A stretch of DNA of 64,000 bases from Sphingomonas glacialis (GCF_006439055.1 NZ_RCZC01000009.1:1993-65992), one strand, 5' to 3'. Counted from the first letter of the stretch, positions 1-10,650 are shown. Notes: a model not told the origin generated them from the letters alone. Made by a program: numbers and translations.

Positions 1-1591
<1,591 letters not shown>

Positions 1592-1667
1592 GAGTCCCAC
1601 CATCAATGACAATCCTGGGTAAAGGTCCCTTGAGAACCCGAACCTTTTGCTGTTCACCGGCTCCATT

Positions 1668-1783
1668 GCTTGGTGGCTATAGCGTCAGTGCCCCACCCGA
1701 TCCCATCCCGAACTCGGCCGTGAAACCTGACTGCGCCGATGGTACTATCGCTTAAGCGATGGAAGAGTAGGTCGTCGCCAGGC
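1668..1783 (+). rRNA. rrf: 5S ribosomal RNA
   Basis: About 116 nt with the standard 5S core: CCCACCCGATCCCATCCCGA in loop B/helix III and the closing complementary ends GCTTGGTGGC and GTCGTCGCCAGGC. It lies about 75 nt after the 23S end, as expected within an rrn operon. Confidence 0.95.
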
Positions 1784-1885
1784 ATTGAAGCCGGTGAACA
1801 CAAAACGTTCGTGTCTCTCGATAAGAACCCATTTACATGTCATCTAACACCCCGCTCGCGCTCGCGAGCAAAACAAACACCTCGT

Positions 1886-1962
<77 letters not shown>

Positions 1963-1994
1963 AATAAGCAAGCTCAAACAGCTACTTAGCAAAA

Positions 1995-2021
1995 GCCCGC
2001 CTCTCACGAGGCGGTCTTTTT
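1995..2021 (+). terminator. Rho-independent terminator of the rRNA operon
   Basis: A perfect 7-bp stem CCGCCTC / GAGGCGG with a 4-nt loop is followed directly by TCTTTTT. It sits 32 nt after the tRNA-fMet, so it probably ends rRNA operon transcription. Confidence 0.85.
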
Positions 2022-2249
2022 GCGTTAGGACACCGCTGGCACGAATTTGACGATTGCCGCGGCCTGCGGTATTTTGAATGCCGTCGTCCTGAGCGCTGGA
2101 TGTATCCGTCCGGCGGGTGCCGCCTTGCGGAGTATGGGTCGGGGATAGAGTACGTCCTTACAGTCGTATTGACCTGCTGCCCGTTTCCTGGACCGTTTTG
2201 AGCTGGAAAATTCTAGTTTAGGATTGAGGGTCAGGCGATGGCGTGAGCG

Positions 2250-2516
2250 ATGAAAAGATCGAAGTTCAGCGAGGCGCAGATCGCGTTCGTGTTGAAGCAG
2301 GCCGAGGACGGCACGACGATCGGCGAGGTGTGCCGCAAAGCCGGGATCAGCGATGCGACATTCTATGCCTGGCGCAAGAAATACGCCGGTTTGATGCCAT
2401 CGGAGATGCGGCGATTACGCCACCTCGAGGATGAGAATGCGAAGCTCAAGCGGTTGGTGGCCAACCTGAGTTTCGACAAGGCGATGTTGCAGGATGTCGT
2501 CTCGCGAAAGCTCTGA
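2250..2516 (+). CDS. IS3-family transposase OrfA
   Basis: 88 residues, the usual size for OrfA of the IS407-like group. The N-terminal part (residues 1-45) is a helix-turn-helix DNA-binding domain typical of IS3 OrfA (KRSKFSEAQIAFVLKQ, then GEVCRKAGISDATFYAWRKK). A leucine-zipper-like helix follows (LEDENAKLKRLVANL). It binds the terminal repeats and normally forms the N-terminus of the OrfAB fusion made by -1 frameshifting in the GCGAAAGCTC stretch near its stop. The gene itself is intact. Confidence 0.9.
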   Translation: MKRSKFSEAQIAFVLKQAEDGTTIGEVCRKAGISDATFYAWRKKYAGLMPSEMRRLRHLEDENAKLKRLVANLSFDKAMLQDVVSRKL

Positions 2517-3366
2517 GGCCTGATCGGCGGCGTCAGCTCGTCGACGACATCCGGGGCATCTGGTCCGTCAGTATCCGACGGTCGTACAGCGTGCTTCGGG
2601 CGGAGCGATCGAGCTACCACTATCGTGGACGCCGTGCGGATCAGGCCGACCTGAAGAAGCGGATGCAGGAGATCGCTGAAACGCGGGTGCGTTACGGCTA
2701 TCGCCGGATCCATGTGCTGCTCCGGCGGGAGGGTTGGGACGTGAACGCGAAGTGTGTTTATCGGCTTTACAAGGAGTTGGGGCTGCAGCTGCGAGAAAAG
2801 CCACCGAAGCGCCGGGTGAAAGCGAAGCTGAGAGAAGGACGCTGCGCGGCGTCGTGTTCGAATGAGTATGGGCCATGGACTTCGTCCATGACCAACTCGC
2901 CGAGAGATCGAAGCTGCGCATCCTGACGGTGATCGACACGTTCAGCCGGTTCTCGCCAGCAGTAGTGCCACGGTTCAGCTTCCGGGCCCCCGACGTGATC
3001 GCCGTGCTTGACCGGGTCTGCGGTGAGGTCGGCTATCCAGCCTCGATCCGGGTGGATCAAGGCAGCGAGTTCATCTCCCGAGACATCGACCTGTGAGCGT
3101 ACATGCGGGGTGTCGTACTGGACTTCTCGCGGCCTGGCACGCCGACGGACAATGCGTTCATCGAGAGCTTCAACGGCAAGTTCCGGGCGGAGTGCCTGAA
3201 CCAGCACTGGTTCATGAGCCTCGACGACGCGGTCGGAAAATGCGATACTTGTCAAAGGGACTATAACGAGGTGCGACCACATAGCGCGATCGGCAATAAG
3301 CCGCCGATATCGCTGGTGAACCGGTCAGCGCCACATGGCCCGCCCCGACCGGCAGGAACTGGATGA
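2501..3366 (+). pseudogene. IS3-family transposase OrfB, frameshift plus nonsense mutation
   Basis: OrfB is the DDE/rve catalytic part. Reading begins in frame 2 from the orfA overlap and runs through the HTH_21-like region (RVRYGYRRIHVLLRREGW). About position 2862 one base of a valine codon appears deleted, moving the frame to 1 (MDFVHDQLAERSKLRILTVI). At 3094-3096 a TGA replaces the tryptophan expected in the family's RDIDLWAY segment, after which reading resumes in the same frame (DFSRPGTPTDNAFIESFNGK). The catalytic Asp, Asp and Glu positions (DFVHDQ, VDQGSEF, AFIESFNG) are still recognisable across the pieces. Two independent lesions make it non-functional. Confidence 0.88.
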
Positions 3367-3455
3367 CGCCCAGCCGGGTGGCCCAAGAATGGGTAGCAGC
3401 TCACTTCGGGGTCGGACTCTAGCTCCAAATGGAGGAAAAAACGGGGGTCACGTCA

Positions 3456-3631
3456 AAGCGTACAGGGCGATCGACAGCTACACAGTGGTGCGGCTGCGTC
3501 GGTGGCTTCGGCGCAAGCACGGAAAGGCCGGCAAGAGGGCGGGAGCCTATCTACCCCAGTACCTCTATGAGCAATACGGGCTCGTACGGCTTACCCAGCT
3601 TGGTCGGGGCGCGCCGTGGGCGAAGGCGTGA
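3456..3631 (+). pseudogene. ltrA: Group II intron reverse transcriptase/maturase, C-terminal fragment
   Basis: The open reading piece ends with WLRRKHGKAG, then YLYEQYGLVRLTQ and PWAKA at the C-terminus. This matches the maturase/DNA-binding tail of bacterial group II intron-encoded proteins, which end characteristically in a YLYE.LGLVRL...PWAKA pattern. Family members are usually 400-550 residues, so nearly all of the protein, including the YADD active site, is absent. The upstream in-frame codons belong to the IS3 end. Confidence 0.8.
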
Positions 3632-3643
3632 TGCTTTGTCGGA

Positions 3644-3677
3644 GAGCCGGATACAGGGAGATTCGCATGTCCGGTTC
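3644..3677 (+). ncRNA. Group II intron domain V
   Basis: A 34-nt hairpin: GAGCCGGAT, an internal portion, then GCATGTCCGGTTC. Size, the 5' GAGCCG / 3' CGGTTC ends and the position just after a maturase stop codon match catalytic domain V of bacterial group II introns. With the rest of the ribozyme missing it is a relic. Confidence 0.75.
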
Positions 3678-4000
3678 TATGAGCAGGGGGTGGAAACGGG
3701 TCGTCCGGTGAGCCCCACAGGCGGACCGCACGACACCGCGCCACTTCCTGACTCTACTCTTTCTGCACGCAAAAACGGACCGAGCGAAAGGCCTCGTCTC
3801 CGATGCGCTGCAGAAAGCGGACAAGGGGCTGTCGCCTTGAAGCGTGACCGGCCGCGACTTAATGCTAAAATTGATGCGGGAAGTCGCGCTTGCCGTCCGT
3901 GGCGTGCCACTGAAGCCAACAGATAGTGTGGGGCGAAACGTGGTAACGGCTTTGGCCAGCTCGACGACAACGGCGCTTTCTAGTCATTTTCGCTTGACGC

Positions 4001-4045
4001 TGGTGACCCTTACGAGAATCGAACTCGTGCTTACGCTGTGAAAGG
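4001..4045 (-). pseudogene. tRNA-Glu 3'-half fragment (possible attachment-site relic)
   Basis: Read on the minus strand, this gives the 3' half of a tRNA: an anticodon-loop-like CTTTCAC (TTC, Glu), a variable region, a perfect T-arm ACGAG-TTCGATT-CTCGT, then AAGGGTCA and CCA. The T-arm and acceptor strand resemble alphaproteobacterial tRNA-Glu. The 5' half, including the D-arm and the acceptor partner, is not found next to it. Integrative elements commonly duplicate the 3' half of a tRNA gene on integration, so this may be an old att site. That is inference; no integrase is present in the window. Confidence 0.6.
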
Positions 4046-4194
4046 ATAAAAACTCGGTCTACGAGCGTCTATTGCCGACCATCGCGCGCGAGAAGCCAAG
4101 GATTACCGGCATTGTTCATCTATTATATCCCATCCGGGCTCTGCGCACATCTCCTTCTCTGTCTGATCCAACTCACCCCGCCCATCGCTAATTC

Positions 4195-4313
4195 GAGAGA
4201 TATTCCGGTTCAAGCCGGATATACTCTCTCTATAGCGGGAACGGAAATGCGAACGCATAGAAAGTAACTGCGTTCGCACGATAAGTGGAACGGCGCGGTC
4301 GCTCCGTTCCCGC
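4195..4313. repeat. Two adjacent hairpins, one a nested perfect inverted repeat
   Basis: 4195-4230 is an imperfect hairpin (GAGAGATATTCCGG paired with CCGGATATACTCTC). Just after it, an 11-bp perfect inverted repeat (GCGGGAACGGA at 4235-4245, TCCGTTCCCGC at 4303-4313) encloses a 10-bp perfect inverted repeat (TGCGAACGCA at 4248-4257, TGCGTTCGCA at 4269-4278). GGAACGG at 4288-4294 could instead pair with CCGTTCC at 4304-4310, giving competing structures. It lies beyond the 3' end of the autotransporter gene; there is no T-run typical of an intrinsic terminator. Confidence 0.75.
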
Positions 4314-4548
4314 CGTGATTAGAAACGAAAAATCTCGTCTAATAGAGGGTTAAGAGTTTGATTCCGCGTTTCCATCATTCCAGCGCGTCTGTAGAGAACT
4401 TGAACGACAGCCTCCCCCCTTGCTGCTTTCCACATCAGTTGCCAGCCTCGACATCTGAGGGTGGCGCTGCCGGAGACGACTGCCTGTGGCAATGCGGCAT
4501 ATCAGTGAGGATGATGTGACCTCAGGCGCGATCGCTTTGACTAGCAAC

Positions 4549-7500
4549 TCAAAATCCTAACGATGCGGTAAGCCTCAGACGCCCGTCGTCCGCACCATTT
4601 CCCCCGATTGCGCCTGAATAACCCGCAACGATCGAGAGACGATCGACCGGCTTCCATTCGAGATCGAGCGACAAGGTGGCGCTCTCGCGCGATAGCCCCG
4701 CGCCCGATACGGTGAAGGCCGAGGTCGTGTCGACAAATTGTAGCGTCGCATCCGGCCGTGCGTCGCTAAGCACGTGCCGCCAGCCAAGCTGGATGCGTGC
4801 GCTGACGTCGTTCACGATCGGCGTGTCGGTACGAACGCCCAGATTGGAGAGCGTGAACGTCTCGGTCTTGGATCGACCGACCAACCCGGTCGCAGCGGCG
4901 CCGGTTTCGGCAAATGCGCCGCTATAAACGCGATAGGCTTCGATTCCGGCATAGGGCTCCACTGAACCGTTAAGCAGCGGCCGCGTGACGCCTACCTCGA
5001 ACAGGCCTTGCAGCGTGTGGCCACTATAAGACGCGCTATGCGTGGCGGCATAATCAAGGAAGCTGACTGAGCGGGAGGTCCTGTCGTCCGACCAAGCATA
5101 GCCAACACTTGCGCGCACCGCGATTGGCCCGAGCGTGCCGTTCGCATAAGCGAGCACCTGCTTCGTCTTGATCGTACCGCGGCTCGCACGTTCGTCGATC
5201 GCGAAGCTGCTGCGGGTATAACCGCCCGCGATGCCGGCGCGGGCATGCGCTCCGATCGCCACGTCGGCACCACCGAAGATCCCCCACCCGCGGCGGTTGA
5301 CTGCCGCCGCATCGCGCGTGGCGGCATCGGTGCCGAAAAGGCCGTTGATCTCACCCCACACGCTGTTGCTGATCGCGCGCGATGCCATCCGCGACCGCAC
5401 GGCATCGGCGCCGGCCTGTGCGTCCTTGAGCATGCCGGTACGCAGCGACGCATGAACTTCGCCCGACAGACCGTCGAGCGCCGTGCGCACCGCACTGTCC
5501 TCCGAATTAAGCGTCAGCGCTGCGTAAGCGCGATTAGCCACGCCGAGTGTGCCGAAGCTGGCCGCGACCGCTGCCTGGTTCCGCGTCTGTGCGAGCGTGG
5601 CCAGCGATGCACCGGTGCGCGCGAGGTCGACCGCGATGCCGTTGGCGGACTGCACCAGCCGGAATTCGGTATCGCCGGCGGGCGACTGGACCAGCGTATA
5701 GGTGCCGACGATTCCGCCGGCCGCGGTCAGCAGCGTGTAGCGCTGTCCGATCCTCAGCGCGCTCCCGTCGCGCGTTACCGTCAGCAGCGCACCGTTGGCG
5801 AGGGTTGCGGTACCGCCGACGATGATGTGATCGGAGACGCCGCCCGCCGCGACTTCGACGGCGTAGGTCGCGCCCGCCGCCTGGCTGAAGTTGCCTGTGA
5901 CGACGATTGTACCCGGGCTGCTGCCCGGCGCGACTGTGCTGCCGGTGGCGAGCGTCAGGCCAGCGATCGTGCCGTTACCCGCGAGCGTCGCACCGTTCGC
6001 GACGCTCACCGCCGAGGGCAGGGCACCCGCGAGAATAAGCCGCCCGGCGTTGACCGATGTCCCTCCGTTGAAGCTCTGATTGCCAATGGTGAGTGCACCC
6101 GCCCCGTTCTTCACGAACTGGCCGTTCCCGCTGAACGTACCCGCGAACGCACCGTCTGTGACTTGGTTGAGGTACAGCGTACCGGCACTGGCGATCCCGC
6201 CGGTCAGCATTGCGCCGGTCTCGGTGAAGCTGGCGCCTGCGGCGATGTTTGTGCCGGTGGCGAAGGTGGCGGGCGCGGTGAGCGTCCAATTGCCCGACGT
6301 GACCGCGAGCGTCTCGAAATTGACTGCGCCCGCGAAGCTGCCGGTCCCCGTGCCGCCGAGGATGACGCGGTCGGTGCCGGCGCCGCCGTCGACCCTGCCG
6401 GTGATGACCGATCCGGGCGATAGCATGAGCGTGTCGTTGCCCGCTCCCATGTCGATCGCCCCGGCGGTGCCGCCGATGATCGTGCCCGAATTGACCATCG
6501 TGTCGTCGAAGCTGCCGACGAGCGAGATAGCATAGCCCGACCCCGCGCGGATCGTGCCCGCGTTGGTGACGCTGGTCGCACCGTCGGCGACGCCGCCGGG
6601 GTTGGTGTCGTGGTTGACGAGGATCGCGTTACCCGCGCCGAACACCAAGCCGCCAGCGGTATTGACGATCGTCCCGCCGCCCATCGCGATGCCCTCGGCA
6701 CTGTTCGGGCGGCCGCCCGAATCGACGCCCGTCGCGCTGATGCCCTGGATGATGCCGCTGTTGGTGACCGAGCCGATGAAGTCGATATCAATGCCGTCGC
6801 CGTCGCCATTGGTCGCGATCCCGTCCCACTGGCCGGTGATCGTGCCGCTATTGACCACCGCACCGGTTCCGTCGGAGCCGACGCCCGATCCGTTGCGGCC
6901 GAGTACGAGGCCGGCATTGGTCACGTTGACGTTTACGTCGCTGGTGACGCCGTGGCGCAGCCCCGAGATCGTGCCGGTCGCCTGGTTGACGACGGTGCCG
7001 GCGCTCGCCTGCCAGTCGATCCCGTCATAGCTGTTGTTGGCGAGGCCATCGGATACGATCAGCCCGGCATTGGTGACCACCGCGCCCTGACCGGGGCGGA
7101 TCGCGTCCTGCCCGAACGATTTGATGACACCGGTCGCGGTGTTGTTGATGACGATCGAGACTCGGCCAGAAGCGGCGGCGTTGAAATCGATCGCTTGCCC
7201 GCCATTGGTCGACTGAATCGTCCCGGAATTGTCGAGCCGGATGCTGCCGCCCGTCGGGTTGAAGTTGACCCGTACCGCATCGTCGGCGCTGGTGATGAGG
7301 CCACCGGCGGCATTGGCGATGACGACGGTTCGCACCGTAGTGGGACCGGTGAGATCGATCGCGCGGCCGGTCGCGTTGGTGTCCGAGATCGTCCCGCCGT
7401 TGCTGATCGACAGGCTGGGCGCGGTGCTTGCGACGGTCGACGACAAAGCGCTGGTCAGCGTCGCCCCGCGCGCGACGGTGTAGGACGTGCTTGTAAGGTT

Positions 7501-10500
7501 GCCGGTCAGCGCGAGCGTTCCCCCCGTTACCGTGGTCGCGCCGGTATAGGTTTGCGCGCCGAGCGTCAGCGTCCCGCTGCCCGTCTTTGCGAATCGGCCG
7601 GTTCCGCTGATCGCGCCATCGAATGTTCCGTTGGCAGCCTGATCGAAGGTCAGTTGGCCGCTATTGGCGATCCGGCCGTTCAGCGTTGCGCTGGTGCCGA
7701 TCAAGCTGCCACCGTTGTTATTGATGATGATGCCATTGGCGAAAGTGGAAGGCGCCGTCACGACCCATGGCCCCGCGTCCACCTGCAGTGTTTCGAAATT
7801 AATCGCTCCGGCGAAAACGCCATTCACCGGGAAATACACGTTACCCACAGCACCGAGAACCAGAAGGTCATTTCCCGCTCCACCGTCGACCGTCCCGGTG
7901 ATGTTTGATTCGTAAGACAGATTTAGCGTGTCGTCACCGCCACCCATGTTGATCGCTCCAGCGGCGCCGCCGATGATCGGGCCGGAATTGAACAACACGT
8001 CATTATAGTCGCCGACGAACAACACGCCATAGCCGGTTCCGGCACGGACGGTGCCGCCGGAACCAAGAGTGATTTTGGTCGCGATGTCGGCGATGCCGCC
8101 CGGGTTGTTTTGGTCGCTGATCAGGAACCCGTTGGACGCGCCGTACACCGTACCGCCACTGCTAATCGTGCCGCCGCCCAGCGAGACGCCGTTCGCGCTG
8201 ATCGGCCGTCCGGCCGCGTCGAGGCCATTCGCGCTTAGGCCTTGCACGGTGGCGGTGTAACCGATCGAGATCGTACCGATCGAGCCGATGTGGATGCCGT
8301 CGCCGCCGCCATTGGTCGAAACGCCGTCCCACTGTCCGGTGATGATAGAGCCTGCAATCGCCTCAACCGTGCCGGTCCCGGCCGAGGTGATGCCAGATCC
8401 GTTGCGGCCGACGACGCTCCCACCGCCGCTGTAGTTCAGGTCGACATTGGCGCTGATGCCATTGCGCGCGCCCGATATCGTGCTGGTGATCGAGCTGAGG
8501 ATGCTGCCCGTGTTCCATCCCCACTCGATGCCGTCAGCGCTGTTGTTGGGCGCACCGTCCGCGGCGATTCGCCCGGCATTGGTAATGACCGTGCCCTGCC
8601 CGGGGCGGATCGCGGACGCTCCAAACGAGCGGATAATACCCGTATCGCGGGCGTTGATGATCGATATCGGCGCGTTGCCCGACGTAGCCGCGTCGAAGTC
8701 GAGCGCGTTCCCGCCATTGGTGGTTTGAATCGTACCGGTATTATTGATCAGGATGGCCCTGCCGGTCGGGTTGAAGTTGATTCGCACTGCGTCGTCGGCG
8801 CTGGTGATCAGACCGCCGACGCTGTTAACGATATTGATCGTCCGCGCGTCGGACGCCCCGCCGAGGTCGATAGCGCGACCGGTCGGATTGGTGTTGGAGA
8901 TCGTGCCGCCGTTGGCGATCGTCAGGACCGTCGAGGTGCTCGAGATCGTCGCTCGCGTTGCGCTGGTCAGCGTCGCGCCGCTCGTTATGGTATAGGATCC
9001 GCTGTCGAGCATGCCGGTCAGCGCGAGCGTGCCCCCCACCACGCGGGTCGCGCCGGTATAGGTCTGCGCACCCAGCGTCGCCGTTCCGCTTCCCGCCTTG
9101 CCGACCATGCCGGTTCCGCTGATGGTGCCGACGAAGGTTCCGTTGCCCGTCTGGTCGAACGTCAGCGCGCCGGCATTGGCAACGTTGCCCGAAAAGTCGG
9201 GTGCCGCCACCGTCAGGCTCGACGTGACGGCGATGGTCGTGCCGCCCGAATAGCCCTGCGAGCCGCTAAGCGTCCAGGCGCCGCGGTTGACGGCCAGTCG
9301 CTCGAAATTCTTCGCACCGCCGAAACTGCCGGTGCCGACGCGATCCAGCACGACCGTGTCAATTCCCGCGCCGCCGTCGATCGTGCCGCTGACCCCGGCC
9401 GAAGCGCCGGTGACGGTTAGGGTGTCGCTCCCGGAGCCGAACAGCAAGTCGCCGGTGATCGTACCGCCGGCCGCGACATAATTGCCGGTTTCAGGTGCGC
9501 GCGTAGAACCACCCACGAACGCGGGAGGCATATAGCCGAGATCGACCGTCCCGACGACGCGGCCGGCATTGGCAAAATTCCCGCCATAGACGCTTACGGC
9601 GGTGCCGCCGGCGCTCGCAATCGTGCCGCCTGCGAGGTTGGTGATATTGACCGGTACGTACGCCGATGGAGATTCCCGCAGGGTGACCTGATCGCTCACG
9701 ATCACGCGACCGGCGCCCGTGTTTTCGATTATTCCGGAGTTAGTAATGCTTCTACTTTTCGCGATCGTCGCGGTCGTGCTGCTCGAACGAATGGTCCCGC
9801 TATTCGTGATCGATGCGACGCTGACGGTCTCGTAATTGTAAAAGCTGCCGGTTTGATCGATCGCGCTTCGCGTGCCGCCGTTGACAAGGCCGGCGTTGTC
9901 CAGCGAACTGGCATATGCGTTTATGGCCCCGATCTGGCCCGACGCGGCATTGGTGATCGTGCCGAAATAGCCGTGGATGCGATCCGTGGCGAGCAACGCG
10001 TAACCGTTGGTTCCGCTGATCGAGCCCGCATTGCTGAGATTGACAGTCGCGATGCCGACGCTGTTGCCGGTCGTTCCCAGGATGGCGACGCCGGCCGCGC
10101 CGGTGACGGAGCCGCCCCGGCCGATCGTCACGCCTACCTGCGTTCCGTAATTGTCGTACGAGTTGGGCGACGTCGTTCCCGTAAGGATCTCGATGCCGTT
10201 GCGCGTTCCGCCATCGACGAGGCCGGCAACCGAAATCGTACCCGTACGCGCCGAGAAGCGATCGATCGGTACGGGTATCTCCACCGCAACGGCCGGCCCG
10301 GATTGGCCCCGCACGATCGCGGTCGGATCTATCCGCAGGACAGTCCCGCTAGTAGTCACGCGGATGCCATTCGGATCGAAGCCGCTGCAGGTTGTCGTCG
10401 CGTTGGCGATCGTGGGATCGGGCGCACATTGCGCCGCGGCGGGCGAGGCGATCGCAACGCCGATCGCGAAAGCGCTGACGCCTCCAACCAGCGCAACGCG

Positions 10501-10536
10501 ACGAAGCGACAAAAATCGCAGCAGCGAGTCGTTCAT
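4549..10536 (-). CDS. Giant autotransporter (type Va secretion) with beta-helix passenger
   Basis: About 1995 residues. I chose the ATG at 10536 (MNDSLLRF) because GGGGGGG lies just upstream; an in-frame TTG seven codons earlier lacks such a site. Residues 1-36 form a signal peptide ending SPAAA before QCAPD. The passenger is rich in N-x-G-T-I repeats of a right-handed beta-helix and has three passenger-associated transport repeats near residues 480, 980 and 1477 (such as GTLTLGAQTYTGATTVTGG). The last ~270 residues (from NSVWGEINGLFG) are an autotransporter beta-barrel ending in Phe. It should insert in the outer membrane and display or release the passenger, probably for adhesion or biofilm. 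Two ~500-residue blocks are duplicates. No protease motif was recognised. Confidence 0.93.
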   Translation of the reverse strand: MNDSLLRFLSLRRVALVGGVSAFAIGVAIASPAAAQCAPDPTIANATTTCSGFDPNGIRVTTSGTVLRIDPTAIVRGQSGPAVAVEIPVPIDRFSARTGTISVAGLVDGGTRNGIEILTGTTSPNSYDNYGTQVGVTIGRGGSVTGAAGVAILGTTGNSVGIATVNLSNAGSISGTNGYALLATDRIHGYFGTITNAASGQIGAINAYASSLDNAGLVNGGTRSAIDQTGSFYNYETVSVASITNSGTIRSSSTTATIAKSRSITNSGIIENTGAGRVIVSDQVTLRESPSAYVPVNITNLAGGTIASAGGTAVSVYGGNFANAGRVVGTVDLGYMPPAFVGGSTRAPETGNYVAAGGTITGDLLFGSGSDTLTVTGASAGVSGTIDGGAGIDTVVLDRVGTGSFGGAKNFERLAVNRGAWTLSGSQGYSGGTTIAVTSSLTVAAPDFSGNVANAGALTFDQTGNGTFVGTISGTGMVGKAGSGTATLGAQTYTGATRVVGGTLALTGMLDSGSYTITSGATLTSATRATISSTSTVLTIANGGTISNTNPTGRAIDLGGASDARTINIVNSVGGLITSADDAVRINFNPTGRAILINNTGTIQTTNGGNALDFDAATSGNAPISIINARDTGIIRSFGASAIRPGQGTVITNAGRIAADGAPNNSADGIEWGWNTGSILSSITSTISGARNGISANVDLNYSGGGSVVGRNGSGITSAGTGTVEAIAGSIITGQWDGVSTNGGGDGIHIGSIGTISIGYTATVQGLSANGLDAAGRPISANGVSLGGGTISSGGTVYGASNGFLISDQNNPGGIADIATKITLGSGGTVRAGTGYGVLFVGDYNDVLFNSGPIIGGAAGAINMGGGDDTLNLSYESNITGTVDGGAGNDLLVLGAVGNVYFPVNGVFAGAINFETLQVDAGPWVVTAPSTFANGIIINNNGGSLIGTSATLNGRIANSGQLTFDQAANGTFDGAISGTGRFAKTGSGTLTLGAQTYTGATTVTGGTLALTGNLTSTSYTVARGATLTSALSSTVASTAPSLSISNGGTISDTNATGRAIDLTGPTTVRTVVIANAAGGLITSADDAVRVNFNPTGGSIRLDNSGTIQSTNGGQAIDFNAAASGRVSIVINNTATGVIKSFGQDAIRPGQGAVVTNAGLIVSDGLANNSYDGIDWQASAGTVVNQATGTISGLRHGVTSDVNVNVTNAGLVLGRNGSGVGSDGTGAVVNSGTITGQWDGIATNGDGDGIDIDFIGSVTNSGIIQGISATGVDSGGRPNSAEGIAMGGGTIVNTAGGLVFGAGNAILVNHDTNPGGVADGATSVTNAGTIRAGSGYAISLVGSFDDTMVNSGTIIGGTAGAIDMGAGNDTLMLSPGSVITGRVDGGAGTDRVILGGTGTGSFAGAVNFETLAVTSGNWTLTAPATFATGTNIAAGASFTETGAMLTGGIASAGTLYLNQVTDGAFAGTFSGNGQFVKNGAGALTIGNQSFNGGTSVNAGRLILAGALPSAVSVANGATLAGNGTIAGLTLATGSTVAPGSSPGTIVVTGNFSQAAGATYAVEVAAGGVSDHIIVGGTATLANGALLTVTRDGSALRIGQRYTLLTAAGGIVGTYTLVQSPAGDTEFRLVQSANGIAVDLARTGASLATLAQTRNQAAVAASFGTLGVANRAYAALTLNSEDSAVRTALDGLSGEVHASLRTGMLKDAQAGADAVRSRMASRAISNSVWGEINGLFGTDAATRDAAAVNRRGWGIFGGADVAIGAHARAGIAGGYTRSSFAIDERASRGTIKTKQVLAYANGTLGPIAVRASVGYAWSDDRTSRSVSFLDYAATHSASYSGHTLQGLFEVGVTRPLLNGSVEPYAGIEAYRVYSGAFAETGAAATGLVGRSKTETFTLSNLGVRTDTPIVNDVSARIQLGWRHVLSDARPDATLQFVDTTSAFTVSGAGLSRESATLSLDLEWKPVDRLSIVAGYSGAIGGNGADDGRLRLTASLGF
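6110..9110 (-). repeat. Large tandem duplication inside the autotransporter gene
   Basis: Two consecutive ~1.5 kb units (about 9110-7600 and 7600-6110) encode parallel protein blocks. Each starts at GAQTYTGAT..GGTLALTG and continues through GGLITSADDAVR.NFNPTG, AIRPGQG..VTNAG and YDGIDW or ADGIEW, and the next block begins at the next GAQTYTGAT motif or its weaker third copy (IGNQSFNGGTS). The copies have diverged, so this is an old intragenic duplication that lengthened the beta-helix. Confidence 0.8.
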
Positions 10537-10650
10537 GAATCCCCCCCTTTTGTTCAAATATCAACCAAAGTAATCGTCGCTATATTGACGGATCAACAAA
10601 CGGCAAACGTATTTTGTTGACGACGTCTTACTCGATTCAACGAGCCTACT

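Larger units (their letters stand above)
2170..3455 (+). mobile_element. IS3-family insertion sequence (IS407-like group), degenerate
   Basis: About 1286 bp bounded by imperfect terminal inverted repeats. The left end begins TGACCTGCTGCCCG at 2170; the reverse complement of the right end begins TGACGTGACCCCCG and ends at 3455. Both ends continue with a similar TTTCCT...GAGCT pattern. Inside are orfA and an orfB entered by a -1 frameshift, the standard IS3 arrangement. orfB carries a frameshift and a nonsense codon, so this copy should not transpose by itself. No short target duplication is visible, and the right end abuts a truncated group II intron, which suggests a deletion next to the element. 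Confidence 0.85.
3456..3775 (+). mobile_element. Group II intron, 3' remnant
   Basis: This stretch holds the last ~58 codons of an intron-encoded reverse transcriptase/maturase, followed about 12 nt later by a domain V-like hairpin and then a sequence in the position of domain VI. The rest of the intron (5' ribozyme domains and RT palm) is missing; the break coincides with the right end of the IS3 element. The region between the tRNA and the IS3 left end (2022-2169) shows no intron sequence, so this is not a simple IS insertion into an intact intron. The 3' boundary is approximate. Confidence 0.75.
3776..4548. other. Gene-free stretch with tRNA fragment and inverted repeats
   Basis: No credible protein gene is visible. 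The codon pattern is poor on both strands and the base composition is less GC-rich than the flanking core genes. It contains a tRNA-Glu-like 3' fragment (4001-4045) and strong inverted repeats (4195-4313), described separately. Confidence 0.6.

Noticed and set aside
4235..4313. Intrinsic terminator of the autotransporter gene
   Set aside because: No T-tract on the minus strand after the stem, and the nested structure lies more than 230 bp beyond the stop.
5245..9420. Three long plus-strand open frames (392-432 codons) opposite the autotransporter gene
   Set aside because: They mirror the repetitive GC-rich autotransporter codons, give Arg/Asp/Ala-rich translations without domains, and the minus strand has a signal peptide, repeats and a beta-barrel.
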